Assembly: GCA_024645045.1 (NCBI GenBank)
Contig: JAHEGO010000068.1
Location: forward strand, 1 to 64,000
Direction: 5' to 3'
Length of the DNA: 64,000 nucleotides
From: Sphingobacteriaceae bacterium
Lineage (GTDB): Bacteria > Bacteroidota > Bacteroidia > Sphingobacteriales > Sphingobacteriaceae
Position numbers and translations under genes: made by a program. Every line of letters begins with the position of its first letter. The first letter of the stretch is position 1. This document shows, piece after piece, positions 34,746-44,245 of this stretch. Below the pieces are notes generated by a model. That model was not told where the DNA came from. It worked only from the letters and a program-made list of their open reading frames with translations, and did not search any database.

Positions 34746-35795
34746 ATGAAGGAAATAGCCCATAAACTCATCTCATGGTATCAACATAATAAGCGTGATT
34801 TACCTTGGAGAAACACCCAAGACCCTTATAAAATATGGCTTTCTGAAATAATTCTTCAACAAACCAGGGTGGAACAAGGCATGCCCTATTACCTTCATTT
34901 TATAGAGAAATACCCTACTGTATTAGATTTAGCAAAGGCACCAGAAGAAGAAGTATTGCGTTCTTGGCAAGGTTTGGGCTATTATTCAAGGGCTAGAAAC
35001 CTACATTTTGCAGCAAAAGAAGTTGTAGCTATATATAAAGGACAATTTCCGAATACTTATGAAGAAATCATTAAGCTAAAGGGAATTGGTGAATATACTG
35101 CTGCAGCCATTGCTTCTTTTGCATTTAAAGAGCCTAAGGCGGTAGTTGATGGTAATGTGTTTAGATTGTTGTCAAGGCTGTTCAACATTAACACAGCAAT
35201 TAATACGGGTGCTGGTAAGAAAGAATTTACCCTATTGGCCAATCAATTGATTGATCAGTCAAAACCTGATTTGTTTAACCAAGCAATTATGGAATTTGGA
35301 GCAATGCAATGTAAGCCAAAACCCATATGCGATACTTGCCCATTTCAATCAATCTGTTTGGCATTTGAAATGCAAAACATCGACACGCTGCCGGTTAAAT
35401 TAAATAAGTTAAAAATCAAGGAACGTTATTTTCATTATTTTCATATTGAACATGATGGAGGTATTTATTTAAATAGAAGAATTGAAAAAGATATTTGGCA
35501 ACATTTATATGAAATGCCATTAATTGAATCTACTTCAGAAATGACCGAAGAACAAATCATGCAAAGTGATGCATGGAAAAATATATTTGCAGATGCTAAA
35601 ATAACAATTCATCACATTTCAGATAATTTAAAACACATATTAACCCATCAAAGAATATTTGCAAAATTTTGGAAACTCAGTATTGGTCCTGAATGGCATC
35701 AAAATCAAGCATTATACCAATATGTTAAGGATGATGAATTAAAGATTTTTCCTTTACCTAGGTTAATTGAATTGTACTTTCAAAAAAATACTTAA
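34746..35795 (+). CDS. mutY: A/G-specific adenine glycosylase
   Basis: 349 residues. Removes adenine mispaired with 8-oxoguanine. The helix-hairpin-helix is [17 protein letters not shown] and the catalytic aspartate is in [13 protein letters not shown]; the substrate-recognition part [16 protein letters not shown] lies near residues 31-46. The Fe-S cysteines are C189, C195, C198 and C204, spaced X5-X2-X5, one residue shorter in the first gap than the usual X6-X2-X5. A NUDIX-like C-terminal domain follows (about 235-345). Heads mutY-ssb-gldE-gldD. Confidence 0.96.
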   Translation: MKEIAHKLISWYQHNKRDLPWRNTQDPYKIWLSEIILQQTRVEQGMPYYLHFIEKYPTVLDLAKAPEEEVLRSWQGLGYYSRARNLHFAAKEVVAIYKGQFPNTYEEIIKLKGIGEYTAAAIASFAFKEPKAVVDGNVFRLLSRLFNINTAINTGAGKKEFTLLANQLIDQSKPDLFNQAIMEFGAMQCKPKPICDTCPFQSICLAFEMQNIDTLPVKLNKLKIKERYFHYFHIEHDGGIYLNRRIEKDIWQHLYEMPLIESTSEMTEEQIMQSDAWKNIFADAKITIHHISDNLKHILTHQRIFAKFWKLSIGPEWHQNQALYQYVKDDELKIFPLPRLIELYFQKNT

Positions 35796-35798
35796 CTT

Positions 35799-35806
35799 TA
35801 TTTTTG
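35799..35806 (+). promoter_or_regulatory. -7 promoter element for ssb-gldE-gldD
   Basis: TATTTTTG, right after the mutY stop and 17 nt before the ssb ATG at 35824. Gives ssb and the gld genes a possible promoter separate from mutY. No convincing -33 element. Confidence 0.5.
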
Positions 35807-35823
35807 TATTTAAATTATATAAT

Positions 35824-36240
35824 ATGTCAGGAGTAAACAAAGTAATTTTAGTTGGACATTTGGGCAAGGACCCAGAAGTTAGACATTTGGAAAATGGTGT
35901 AGCTGTAGCTTCGTTTTCTCTGGCAACAACCGAAACGTACACTAACAAAGCCGGAGAAAAATCTGAGCAGACGGAGTGGCACAACATTGTATTGTGGAGG
36001 GGATTGGCAGAGGTAGCGGAAAAGTACTTGAAAAAAGGAAAGCAGATTTATGTGGAGGGGAAAATAAGAACCCGTTCTTGGGACGACAAAGAAGGTATTA
36101 AGCGTTATACAACAGAAATTGTTGGAGATAGCTTTACCATGCTAGGTAAAAAGGAAGATGGAAGCAATTCAAATCCGACTAACCAAGCTGCAAGCGCACC
36201 TGCTGTAGAAGATGAAATAGGTGACGGTTTGCCATTTTAA
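35824..36240 (+). CDS. ssb: Single-stranded DNA-binding protein
   Basis: 138 residues from the ATG at 35824 ([20 protein letters not shown]). The frame opens at 35767 inside mutY, but those residues are not SSB-like. An OB fold spans about 1-108 ([36 protein letters not shown]). A flexible linker leads to the acidic tip DEIGDGLPF, the docking peptide for repair and replication partners. The ssb-gldE-gldD order is conserved in gliding Bacteroidota. Confidence 0.97.
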   Translation: MSGVNKVILVGHLGKDPEVRHLENGVAVASFSLATTETYTNKAGEKSEQTEWHNIVLWRGLAEVAEKYLKKGKQIYVEGKIRTRSWDDKEGIKRYTTEIVGDSFTMLGKKEDGSNSNPTNQAASAPAVEDEIGDGLPF

Positions 36241-36258
36241 TGTTGAACAGATAATATT

Positions 36259-37593
36259 TTGGAAACAACAGCAGATCCTTATCCGAGTTTAGTAAGTGTA
36301 ATTGGTCAGGTTCCATATTTGGAACCCGGCCAATTATTTTTTTACATCATCACCATCTTATTCCTTACATTTTTATTAGGCTTAATGAATGCCGCACATA
36401 CTGCATTTGCGTCAATAACAGAAGCGAATATTTTTCAGTTAAAAAAATCTGAAGAAGATCAAGATAAAAAATTGCTTAACTTATTAGATAAGCCAGCAAC
36501 GCTAAAAGCAGCCATCATAATTGCGCAAACAATTTTAATCATAGGTATTTTAGCAATTACAATTTCATTGCTTGATAGAATTGTATTTTTTCCGCAATAT
36601 TTGTTTGCTGGAATAATTCTTAAAATATTTATAGCAGCAATTTATCTTTTAGTAACAGCGATGTTTGTGCCTGTTGTATATGCACACAAACATTATTTGC
36701 TAATTGCAAAAAAGCTAACTAGCACCATTCGATTTACCCAATGGGTCTTTAAACCTTTAATTCTATTAGTTTTACTGTTCACTAAGGCGATTAACAAAAC
36801 AATTCCTTCGCCGTTTAAATTTTCAGATAAAGATTTTGATCAGTTGTTAGATTCTGATTTAATAAACGAAGAAAGCGAAGAAGAACAGGTAATTTTAAAA
36901 GGTATTGCTAATTTTGGAAATATTTCTGTAAAGCAAATTATGCGAAACAGAATGGATATGGTTGCGCTTGATTTTGAAATGACTTTTGAAGAAGTTTTTC
37001 AAAAAATTAAAGACACTAGGTATTCTAGAATTCCAATTTTTGAAAAAAACTTGGATACCATAAAAGGAATTATTTTCATCAAAGACATTTTAATTTATCG
37101 AGATGAAAAGAATTTTGATTGGAAAAAATTAATTCGTCCAGGCTTCTTTGTTCCTGAAAATAAAAAGATAGATGACCTATTAAAAGAATTTAGGGCAAAA
37201 CATACGCATATTGCAATAGTAGTTGACGAATATGGTGGAACCTCTGGCCTGGTTACACTTGAAGACATTCTTGAAGAAATTGTAGGAGATATTTCAGATG
37301 AATATGACGAGGCAGATGATGAATTAAGGTATTCAAAATTAGACGAAAACAATTATGTATTTGATGGCAAAACACCTATCAATGACTTTTGTAAAGTTTT
37401 AGGAATAGAAGACGATACCTTTGATGAAGTTAGGGTTGAAGCGGATACCATAGGAGGTCTAGTACTAGCCATTGCAGGCAGGTTTTTATTTATCAATGAG
37501 AAAGTAATTTATGAAAACTTTACTTTTACCATTGAGTCTGCAGATAGAAGAAGAGTTAAAAGAGTAAAAATTACCTTAAATAAATCTTTGTAA
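36259..37593 (+). CDS. gldE: Gliding motility-associated protein GldE (CNNM/CBS/CorC family)
   Basis: 444 residues from a TTG start at 36259, 18 nt after ssb. The first in-frame ATG (residue 43) would remove most of the first membrane helix, so TTG is preferred. Membrane DUF21/CNNM domain at about 25-185, paired CBS domains at about 205-330 (MRNRMDMVALDFEM, YSRIPIFEKNLDTIKGII, HIAIVVDEYGGTSGLVTLEDILEEIVGDI), and a CorC_HlyC domain at about 345-440. In gliding bacteria GldE supports GldD; the family is linked to metal-ion transport. It overlaps gldD by one base. Confidence 0.93.
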   Translation: METTADPYPSLVSVIGQVPYLEPGQLFFYIITILFLTFLLGLMNAAHTAFASITEANIFQLKKSEEDQDKKLLNLLDKPATLKAAIIIAQTILIIGILAITISLLDRIVFFPQYLFAGIILKIFIAAIYLLVTAMFVPVVYAHKHYLLIAKKLTSTIRFTQWVFKPLILLVLLFTKAINKTIPSPFKFSDKDFDQLLDSDLINEESEEEQVILKGIANFGNISVKQIMRNRMDMVALDFEMTFEEVFQKIKDTRYSRIPIFEKNLDTIKGIIFIKDILIYRDEKNFDWKKLIRPGFFVPENKKIDDLLKEFRAKHTHIAIVVDEYGGTSGLVTLEDILEEIVGDISDEYDEADDELRYSKLDENNYVFDGKTPINDFCKVLGIEDDTFDEVRVEADTIGGLVLAIAGRFLFINEKVIYENFTFTIESADRRRVKRVKITLNKSL

Positions 37594-38171
37594 TGTTTAA
37601 ATTTCAAAAAGTATTTTTATTTGTTTTAGTTTTATTTTTAGCTGCATGTAGTAGTGATTATGCTCCTAAGCCTAGGGGTTTTTTTCGCATTGATTTACCG
37701 AAAAAAAGTTACGAAAATTATAGCTCAGGATGCAACTATAGCTTTAAAATACCTACTTATGCAGCGGTTTGGAATGATAGTTCACAACATACCAATGAGT
37801 GTTGGAAAAACGTAGTATTTCCAACCATTAATGGCAGAGTACATTTAAGTTATTACCCAGTTACTTCTCCAAAATTATTGATTGAATTAATGGAGAATGC
37901 AAGAAAGCTGGCTTTTAAGCATACCGTAAAAGCAGATGGAATTGATGAAAGTAGAATTAATAATCCTAAACATCATGTATATGGATTATATTATGAAATC
38001 TCTGGAAACACAGCGTCTTCGATTCAATTTTTTGTAACAGATAGTTCCAAACATTTTTTAAGGGGAGCCTTATATTTTTATACCGAACCTCAAGCAGATT
38101 CATTGGCACCATTGATTCAGTTTGTAAAAAAAGACATCGATGTAATGTTGGAATCTTTAGAATGGAAATAG
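37593..38171 (+). CDS. gldD: Gliding motility lipoprotein GldD
   Basis: 192 residues. A lipoprotein signal ends in LFLAAC (lipid cysteine near residue 19), followed by SSDYAPKPRGFFRIDLPKK, the recognisable GldD N terminus. GldD is required for gliding and T9SS-linked functions in Flavobacterium; here it matches the four T9SS cargo proteins in the window. Coupled to gldE by TAATG. Its stop lies 2 nt from that of the convergent outer-membrane gene, leaving no room for a terminator. Confidence 0.94.
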   Translation: MFKFQKVFLFVLVLFLAACSSDYAPKPRGFFRIDLPKKSYENYSSGCNYSFKIPTYAAVWNDSSQHTNECWKNVVFPTINGRVHLSYYPVTSPKLLIELMENARKLAFKHTVKADGIDESRINNPKHHVYGLYYEISGNTASSIQFFVTDSSKHFLRGALYFYTEPQADSLAPLIQFVKKDIDVMLESLEWK

Positions 38172-38173
38172 GA

Positions 38174-41100
38174 TTAAAAGTCTAAGCTCAAAGAAATATA
38201 GCTTACCGGATTTTTATTTACTACATTGTTTTGTACTCCCCAAGCCATATCATATCTTACAAAATAACCTAAAATTCTAGACCTAATACCCCATCCAAAA
38301 CCTCCTACAATTGGATATTTTGGCTCTATTAGGGTTACTTTTACTGGTGAGCCTTGTACTTCAATTTTATTGATTCTATTTTCTCTGCTAAATGGATCTT
38401 TTCCTAACCAAGCAGCTCCAATATCTGCAAAAGGCATCAATTGAAAATTCTTAATGAAATCTGATTTGATGGGTCTATTTAAAATATAACTAAAAACAGG
38501 AATTCTTAATTCTGCATTCGCAACTAAGAAGTTATTACCGTTTCTTATATTTTGATTGAAGCCTCTTAAATTTGTAGCAAGCGCTTGGTATTTATAGTTT
38601 CTTGTTTTATCAATTTGAATGCCATCATTAAATTTCGGTACAAACCAACTGTCAACTCCACCTAAATAATACATCACTTTTTGATTCGCGATAGAACTTG
38701 ACCCTGCCAGACGACCTGCAAAAATTATTTGTCTACTTATTTTTTGGTAATGTCTGAAATCAAAACCGAGGTTAATCATTTTATTTTTTGATTCATCAAC
38801 ATCTAAAAACTCTTCTACATAAAACTTGTATCTACTGCCATTGAAGAGGTTAAGGCCTTTGTTTATGGTATTGTCAAACACATATTCTAAACGAAAACCA
38901 ATATTGTTGTTGTTATAGTTTGGTATATTTAATGCAAAACTATCTGTTGCTAAAACAATCCGTTCATCCCTTCTGTAAAACAAACTACCTTTAATTGCAC
39001 TTTGTTCATTAAATGGATATTTTAAAATACTTTTGAATTCATAACTATTTGTTCTAATTGCTGCTACATCTTGATAATCATCTCCTCCTTGTTTGTAAAA
39101 AATAAATTGTTTATCAATTCTTTTTTTCAAATTTTCATAACTCAAAAAATATTCAGGAATATTTAAATTACCAGACAACCTGAATCCACCAATGAAACGA
39201 TAGTCTTCTAATAAATCCGAAGTCCCTATTTTGATCAATGCGTTGATTGCAGAATTAATATAAATTGGCCCAACACCTGTGAACTGTTGGTAGCTATTAC
39301 TGATTAAGCTGTTGTCAACTTGACTGACCACATAACTTGTTGAAAAGCTTGGCAAATAAGGTATTGGAGCAGATTTTGAAAAATAATCAGCTAAATTTTT
39401 TTCCTTTACGCTCTTCTTTTTCTTTTTTTCTGCGAGGTAAATAACCTGATTGCCTGTTGCGGTTTGAATATTAACAGGATACGTTTTATCTGTTTTGTTT
39501 CTTGGAAATTCAGTTTGAAAAAAATAATCAGCACTGACAGGTAAATTAACTGCAGCAGAATCATTCATTGCTAAAAGCGAATCTTCTATTCTACTATTAT
39601 TAATGGAATCGACTAAAGCTATAGAATCTGTTCTTTTTTGCGCATTTAGTTTAGCTATTAGTTTACTGAGTTGCATTCTTTTTTTAATTGCAAATGAAGT
39701 CCAATTGCTGGTATCTGCATTTTCTTTTGTTGCAACTAAACCATATTTTAAATTATTAGTTAATATGATATCTGTAACCACTCGGTTTTTTTTACTGATA
39801 TCTTGTTTGATAATATTTCTATTGTAATTCGTGTTTGGGTAAACATTAAAGGAGTCTTTATAAACCACAATAGTAGTGTCATAGTAAAAGATAGTGGTGT
39901 CGTAACGGTATGCTACAGCAGAGTCTAGCGAAATGATGTTTCTATTTATAATTCCACTTTGATCTGTTAAGTATGCAATTTTATCTTTATCAAATTCAAT
40001 CGGATTGTGTTCATTGTCAAAGGACGTTTTAACAATTCTTTTTAATGGATTTTTATTTTTTAATAAATCGTATTGAAAAATATCATAATTATTTAAGATA
40101 GGGTATGATTGAAAAATATCGTTATTAAGTGTATCGGCTATTCTGTTAGAACTAAAAACAAATTTATTAGACCTATCTACAAATCTTGGATTTAAATCGT
40201 CGTACCAATCATTTGTAATTTGTTCATCTCTTCTAGAATTGATATCAAATATATATATATCAGATTGTCCATTTTTAACTGCGGATAAAATCCACTTTCT
40301 TCCATCTGCTGAATAATCTAAGTCTAGTACCTTTTCATATTTATACATTTTAACCAAGTAATTATCTTTAGCATCTGCTAAATTTAACACTTGAATTTGT
40401 GGCATACTTTTATGTTCGAAGCTTATGGCTAGCAATAGACTGCTTGGATGCCAAACAAGTGTAACATCTTCGTTTTCAGCAGTATATGAAGCACTTTTGA
40501 TTCCTGTTTTAAATACTTTTTTGACCTTTTTAGTTTGTAAATCAAAGATATAAACTTTTAGTTTTCCGCTTTTATTGAAAACGTAAGCCAATTTTTTACC
40601 ATCAGGGCTATATTTAAATGAGCGATAATCGAGCGTTGCATATCGCTTTTTATCTTTATGTAAAATTTGTTTTGCTAGGTTTTCTTTTAAGCTATTTTTT
40701 TCTAAATCTTCATATTGTTTTTTATAAAAGCTAAGCCATGCTTCGCCTAACTCTTTAAAATCTAATCCTAGAATATATATAAATCCATTTTCTGCATTTC
40801 TATTTACACGTGTCATGTAAATTATATTAGAAATAGAAGAAGAGCCATAATTATCAACTATGTATTTCCATATGGAATGTCCAGCAGTTTTTGCATCTGC
40901 ATTTGCCAGTCGATTGAATTTTTTATATCGGCCATTTAGTATTCCATCTTTTAAGGAATTATCTAATTCTACATTCCATGGTTCGGCTATATATGATTTC
41001 AGTCCAGGAACAAACCAGTCTGGAAGGGTTAATAAGGTTGAGTTTGAGAGTTTTTCTTGAAAGTTGCCTCCATATAATAACTCATTAATTAATACTTCAG

Positions 41101-41542
41101 CAATTCCAGCTCTAATTTGTTTATATAAATGATTGGTGTTGCCGTCGAAATATATGAATAATTTATTCCCAACTATCGGAGTAATTCCGCCAATGTTTTG
41201 TTGTTGATCTGTAACTAATCCAAGATTTGTTTGAACAAGATCTGATAATTTATTGTAGGTTAAAATTTCTATTCTACCAGCTAATTTGTAGTCTAACGTA
41301 TTTTCAATTTCTTTTAAATTTTGTTCTGCAATTCGACCTACCATTGCACCAAGTTCTTTACCTTCTTTATAATAATAAGTATCAAAATGTGGTGAATGAT
41401 AATAAAACCACTGAAAATCTTTGAATTGAACCCTGTTTTTACCAAAATCTGTTTGTGTGCCTTGCGCTTGTCCAAAACAAAGATTGCCAGGGTTTAACCC
41501 TAACAAGACAAAGCAAAAAGACAGGCGAATAAGTAACTTCAT
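38174..41542 (-). CDS. Outer-membrane protein with TolB-like beta-propeller and C-terminal barrel
   Basis: 1122 residues with a signal peptide (MKLLIRLSFCFVLLGLNPGNLCFGQ). The N-terminal ~270 residues resemble the peptidase-MA-like/TolB-associated segment (HFDTYYYKEGKELGAMVGRIAEQNLKEIENTL); no HExxH motif is visible, so it is probably not a protease. Propeller repeats follow at about 305-560 (YSPDGKKLAYVFNKSGKLKVYIFDLQ, DYSADGRKWILSAVKNGQSDIYIFD). From about 750 it is beta-strand rich and ends in LSLDF with a terminal Phe, as in outer-membrane barrels of the surface-antigen type. Function unknown. Monocistronic. Confidence 0.82.
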   Translation of the reverse strand: MKLLIRLSFCFVLLGLNPGNLCFGQAQGTQTDFGKNRVQFKDFQWFYYHSPHFDTYYYKEGKELGAMVGRIAEQNLKEIENTLDYKLAGRIEILTYNKLSDLVQTNLGLVTDQQQNIGGITPIVGNKLFIYFDGNTNHLYKQIRAGIAEVLINELLYGGNFQEKLSNSTLLTLPDWFVPGLKSYIAEPWNVELDNSLKDGILNGRYKKFNRLANADAKTAGHSIWKYIVDNYGSSSISNIIYMTRVNRNAENGFIYILGLDFKELGEAWLSFYKKQYEDLEKNSLKENLAKQILHKDKKRYATLDYRSFKYSPDGKKLAYVFNKSGKLKVYIFDLQTKKVKKVFKTGIKSASYTAENEDVTLVWHPSSLLLAISFEHKSMPQIQVLNLADAKDNYLVKMYKYEKVLDLDYSADGRKWILSAVKNGQSDIYIFDINSRRDEQITNDWYDDLNPRFVDRSNKFVFSSNRIADTLNNDIFQSYPILNNYDIFQYDLLKNKNPLKRIVKTSFDNEHNPIEFDKDKIAYLTDQSGIINRNIISLDSAVAYRYDTTIFYYDTTIVVYKDSFNVYPNTNYNRNIIKQDISKKNRVVTDIILTNNLKYGLVATKENADTSNWTSFAIKKRMQLSKLIAKLNAQKRTDSIALVDSINNSRIEDSLLAMNDSAAVNLPVSADYFFQTEFPRNKTDKTYPVNIQTATGNQVIYLAEKKKKKSVKEKNLADYFSKSAPIPYLPSFSTSYVVSQVDNSLISNSYQQFTGVGPIYINSAINALIKIGTSDLLEDYRFIGGFRLSGNLNIPEYFLSYENLKKRIDKQFIFYKQGGDDYQDVAAIRTNSYEFKSILKYPFNEQSAIKGSLFYRRDERIVLATDSFALNIPNYNNNNIGFRLEYVFDNTINKGLNLFNGSRYKFYVEEFLDVDESKNKMINLGFDFRHYQKISRQIIFAGRLAGSSSIANQKVMYYLGGVDSWFVPKFNDGIQIDKTRNYKYQALATNLRGFNQNIRNGNNFLVANAELRIPVFSYILNRPIKSDFIKNFQLMPFADIGAAWLGKDPFSRENRINKIEVQGSPVKVTLIEPKYPIVGGFGWGIRSRILGYFVRYDMAWGVQNNVVNKNPVSYISLSLDF

Positions 41543-41627
41543 TATATTAAAACCGGATATTCGAATTTAGTTATTTATTTACAGCTATCGAATAAAATAT
41601 CTTATTTTTAACCTATAAAATACCGAT

Positions 41628-42266
41628 ATGTTTACGATCAAAGCTTTTACATTTAATGCATTTCAAGAAAACACCTATTTACTCTACAATGAAAATGCAG
41701 ATGCCATTCTCATTGATCCTGGATGTTATGAAAATGCTGAGCAAACTGAACTCAAAGAATTTATCACTCAGAATGGTTTAACGCTTAAGCGAATGATATT
41801 TACGCATGCACATATTGACCATGTGTTAGGCGCTTCTTTTATTGAAAGAACTTATGGTTTGGCTATGGAAATGCATGAGTTTGAATTGCCTGTATGGCGA
41901 GCAATTCCAAGTTATGCAAGTAATTATGGTTTTGTATACCAATCGGCCGAAGAGCCACAAACATTTTTAACTACAAGTGATGAAATTATTTTAGGCACAG
42001 ATAAATTGCAAATATTTTTTACACCTGGACATTCACCTGGAAGTATATCTTTTTATTGTGCAGCACAACAATTCATTATTTCAGGTGATGTTTTATTTTT
42101 TAAAAGCATTGGACGAACAGATTTAGCTGGTGGTAATTTTGAAACATTAATTCAGTCTATCAAAGAACAATTATTTACTTTACCTGCAGATACAAAAGTT
42201 TATGCAGGCCATGGAATAACAACCACAATTGAGCAAGAGCGCATTCATAACCCATTTTTAAAATAA
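41628..42266 (+). CDS. Metallo-beta-lactamase-fold hydrolase (glyoxalase II-like)
   Basis: 212 residues. The metal motif is THAHIDHVLGA near residue 60, with FTPGHSPGSISFY, ISGDVLFFKSIGRTDLAGG and YAGHGITTTIEQE giving the remaining His/Asp ligands. This is the short glyoxalase II-like MBL type often found in Bacteroidota; the true substrate is not known. One nucleotide separates it from the permease gene, so they are co-transcribed. Confidence 0.92.
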   Translation: MFTIKAFTFNAFQENTYLLYNENADAILIDPGCYENAEQTELKEFITQNGLTLKRMIFTHAHIDHVLGASFIERTYGLAMEMHEFELPVWRAIPSYASNYGFVYQSAEEPQTFLTTSDEIILGTDKLQIFFTPGHSPGSISFYCAAQQFIISGDVLFFKSIGRTDLAGGNFETLIQSIKEQLFTLPADTKVYAGHGITTTIEQERIHNPFLK

Positions 42267-42267
42267 G

Positions 42268-43509
42268 ATGAAAAGCGAACTATTTATTGCGAAGAGGTAT
42301 TTATTTGCAAAGAAAACCACCAATGCCATTACATGGATTTCATGGATTTCCGTAATAGGTGTTACCATTGGTACAGCAGCGCTCTTCTTAATACTTAGTG
42401 TTTTTAATGGTTTCGAAGAATTGAATTTAATCTATGCTAAAAAGCTAAGCCCCGATTTAAAAATAATTCCAGCTGTTGGATCTAAATTCAACCAAAAAAA
42501 TATCGACACCAATTTATTTAAAACACCAGAAGTAAATTATGTGGTCCGAGTTTTAGAAGACAATGTATTATTAAAGTACGAACGCTCTCAATATTTTGCA
42601 AATATGAGAGGAGTAAGTAATAGTTTTTTAAAGGCGAATGAAATTGATTCTGTATTAAGAGCAGGTAGCTTTACATTAAATGAAGATGGGCAATCGTATG
42701 CTGTAATTGGTAAGGGAATTGAAAATGCATTAGGTATTGATGTATTACATCCTATTGAACAAATATTGGTGCTAGCACCTAAAAGAAATGCACCATTAAA
42801 TTCAATAGATCCATCCAGTTCTTTGAACACTGCAGCCATATATGCATCAGGTATTTTTTCGGTTCAACAAGAGATGGATGAACGTGTAATGTTTGTTCCC
42901 ATTGAGTTTGCGGAAAAATTATTTGAACAACAAAATCAATTGAGCAGTTTAGATATTTATTTAAATGATAATGTTGACATGGAAGCTTTTCAGCAAAACT
43001 TACAATCAAAAATTTCAGATAAATTTATTGTTAAAAATAGATTTCAATTAAATGAAGCGCTTTATAAAGTTTTAAATACAGAAAGATGGGCAGTTTATTT
43101 AGTGCTAACTTTTATACTCATCATTGCAATTTGCAACATCATTGGTTCTGTAACGATGTTAATCATTGATAAGAAAAAAGACATTGCGGTTCTTAGAACA
43201 TTAGGTGCAACAAAACATCAAATTCAAAGAATATATTTCTACGAAGGAATGATGATTTCTTTGCTAGGAACTTTTATTGGCTTGTTTTTAGGTGCCGGTT
43301 TCGCATTTTTACAAGCTAAATATCAGCTTATCAGTATTTATTCTTCATCAGGAGCCTATTTACAAGCATACCCTGTAAAGGTTATTTATACTGACTTTTT
43401 ATTGGTATTTGCAACGGTTTTTATCATTGCGTTTGTAGCAAACTGGTACAGTGCCAAACAAAGTAGAAATGCCAGCGAAAACTTGAGGTCTTCTATTGCA
43501 GAAAACTAG
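42268..43509 (+). CDS. FtsX/LolE-family ABC transporter permease
   Basis: 413 residues with the MacB/LolC/E layout: a first membrane helix near 20-45, a large extracytoplasmic domain (about 50-260), then three helices (about 272-300, 322-350, 372-395). The DKKKDIAVLRTLGATKHQIQRIYFYEGMMISLLG stretch is the coupling-helix signature of FtsX-like permeases. Probably releases lipoproteins from the inner membrane for outer-membrane delivery; no ATPase gene lies beside it. Its TAG stop shares CTAG with the convergent mqnB stop. Confidence 0.92.
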   Translation: MKSELFIAKRYLFAKKTTNAITWISWISVIGVTIGTAALFLILSVFNGFEELNLIYAKKLSPDLKIIPAVGSKFNQKNIDTNLFKTPEVNYVVRVLEDNVLLKYERSQYFANMRGVSNSFLKANEIDSVLRAGSFTLNEDGQSYAVIGKGIENALGIDVLHPIEQILVLAPKRNAPLNSIDPSSSLNTAAIYASGIFSVQQEMDERVMFVPIEFAEKLFEQQNQLSSLDIYLNDNVDMEAFQQNLQSKISDKFIVKNRFQLNEALYKVLNTERWAVYLVLTFILIIAICNIIGSVTMLIIDKKKDIAVLRTLGATKHQIQRIYFYEGMMISLLGTFIGLFLGAGFAFLQAKYQLISIYSSSGAYLQAYPVKVIYTDFLLVFATVFIIAFVANWYSAKQSRNASENLRSSIAEN

Positions 43510-44156
43510 ATTGCAGCTAAAATTCTTATAATTTCTTTGTGAAGATTTTCAATTGCTAATGGAATATTCCAGTTGTCTTTATTTCTTTTTTCAACGAAAT
43601 TAGAAATGCTTCTTATTTGAACACATGGAATATTTTCTTTCATACAACAAAAAAGAAAAGCAGCTCCTTCCATACTTTCAATCTGTGGATTATATAAGTT
43701 TTGTGTATTTAAAATACTTGCTAATTTCCCATGTGCCTTATTAACAGTAATTCCTCTAACCTTTTGCAAATGGGTTGTTTGGGCTGTTAATATTGTATTT
43801 TCGGGTACTAATTCACCCCAAACAAATGGATGCTCTTTAGGAGCTTGTAATCCCAATTGAACAAATGATAAAAATGCTTCATCATCTTCTGCGCCCATTT
43901 CAGAAAATAAATCACTATTGATTACTACAACTTCTCCAATATTTAATTTTCTATCAAATGCACCAGCAATTCCAATATTAATTACTAAATCAAAATTTTT
44001 ATTAGCAAGTAATTTTGCAAGATGATAAGTTGTATTAACCATTCCTACACCAGCAATTAAATAATCTATCTGATGACGTTCATTTATTGCATTTGAAATT
44101 TGATTTCTTAAAGGTTCGATTTCAAATTCAGTAGCAGCAACGATTAAAATTTTCAT
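43506..44156 (-). CDS. mqnB: Futalosine hydrolase (menaquinone, futalosine pathway)
   Basis: 216 residues of the MTA/SAH nucleosidase fold. AATEFEIEPLRN opens the protein, GIAGAFDRKLNIGEVVVI and VQIRSISNFVEKR are family segments, and ESMEGAAF gives the catalytic Glu region. MqnB cleaves futalosine to dehypoxanthine futalosine. MqnD is encoded at 28352-29188 in the same window, which supports the pathway call over other nucleosidases. Stands alone, divergent from queD. Confidence 0.9.
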   Translation of the reverse strand: MKILIVAATEFEIEPLRNQISNAINERHQIDYLIAGVGMVNTTYHLAKLLANKNFDLVINIGIAGAFDRKLNIGEVVVINSDLFSEMGAEDDEAFLSFVQLGLQAPKEHPFVWGELVPENTILTAQTTHLQKVRGITVNKAHGKLASILNTQNLYNPQIESMEGAAFLFCCMKENIPCVQIRSISNFVEKRNKDNWNIPLAIENLHKEIIRILAAI

Positions 44157-44218
44157 ATACGAAATTACTAAATAGCTTGAAAACTAGTAAACAATTAGCA
44201 GATAACTATGTCTTTATA

Positions 44219-44226
44219 TATATTTG
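44219..44226 (+). promoter_or_regulatory. -7 promoter element for queD-folE
   Basis: TATATTTG fits TAnnTTTG and lies 19 nt before the queD ATG at 44246. The -33 region is weak (a TTA at 44195-44197). Confidence 0.45.
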
Positions 44227-44245
44227 CAATTCATAAGACTTCAAA

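Noticed and set aside
36385-36387. ATG at GldE residue 43 as start instead of TTG at 36259
   Set aside because: It would remove most of the first membrane helix.
44157-44245. preQ1 riboswitch before queD
   Set aside because: The gap is short and AT-rich, and I could not find a preQ1 aptamer pattern.
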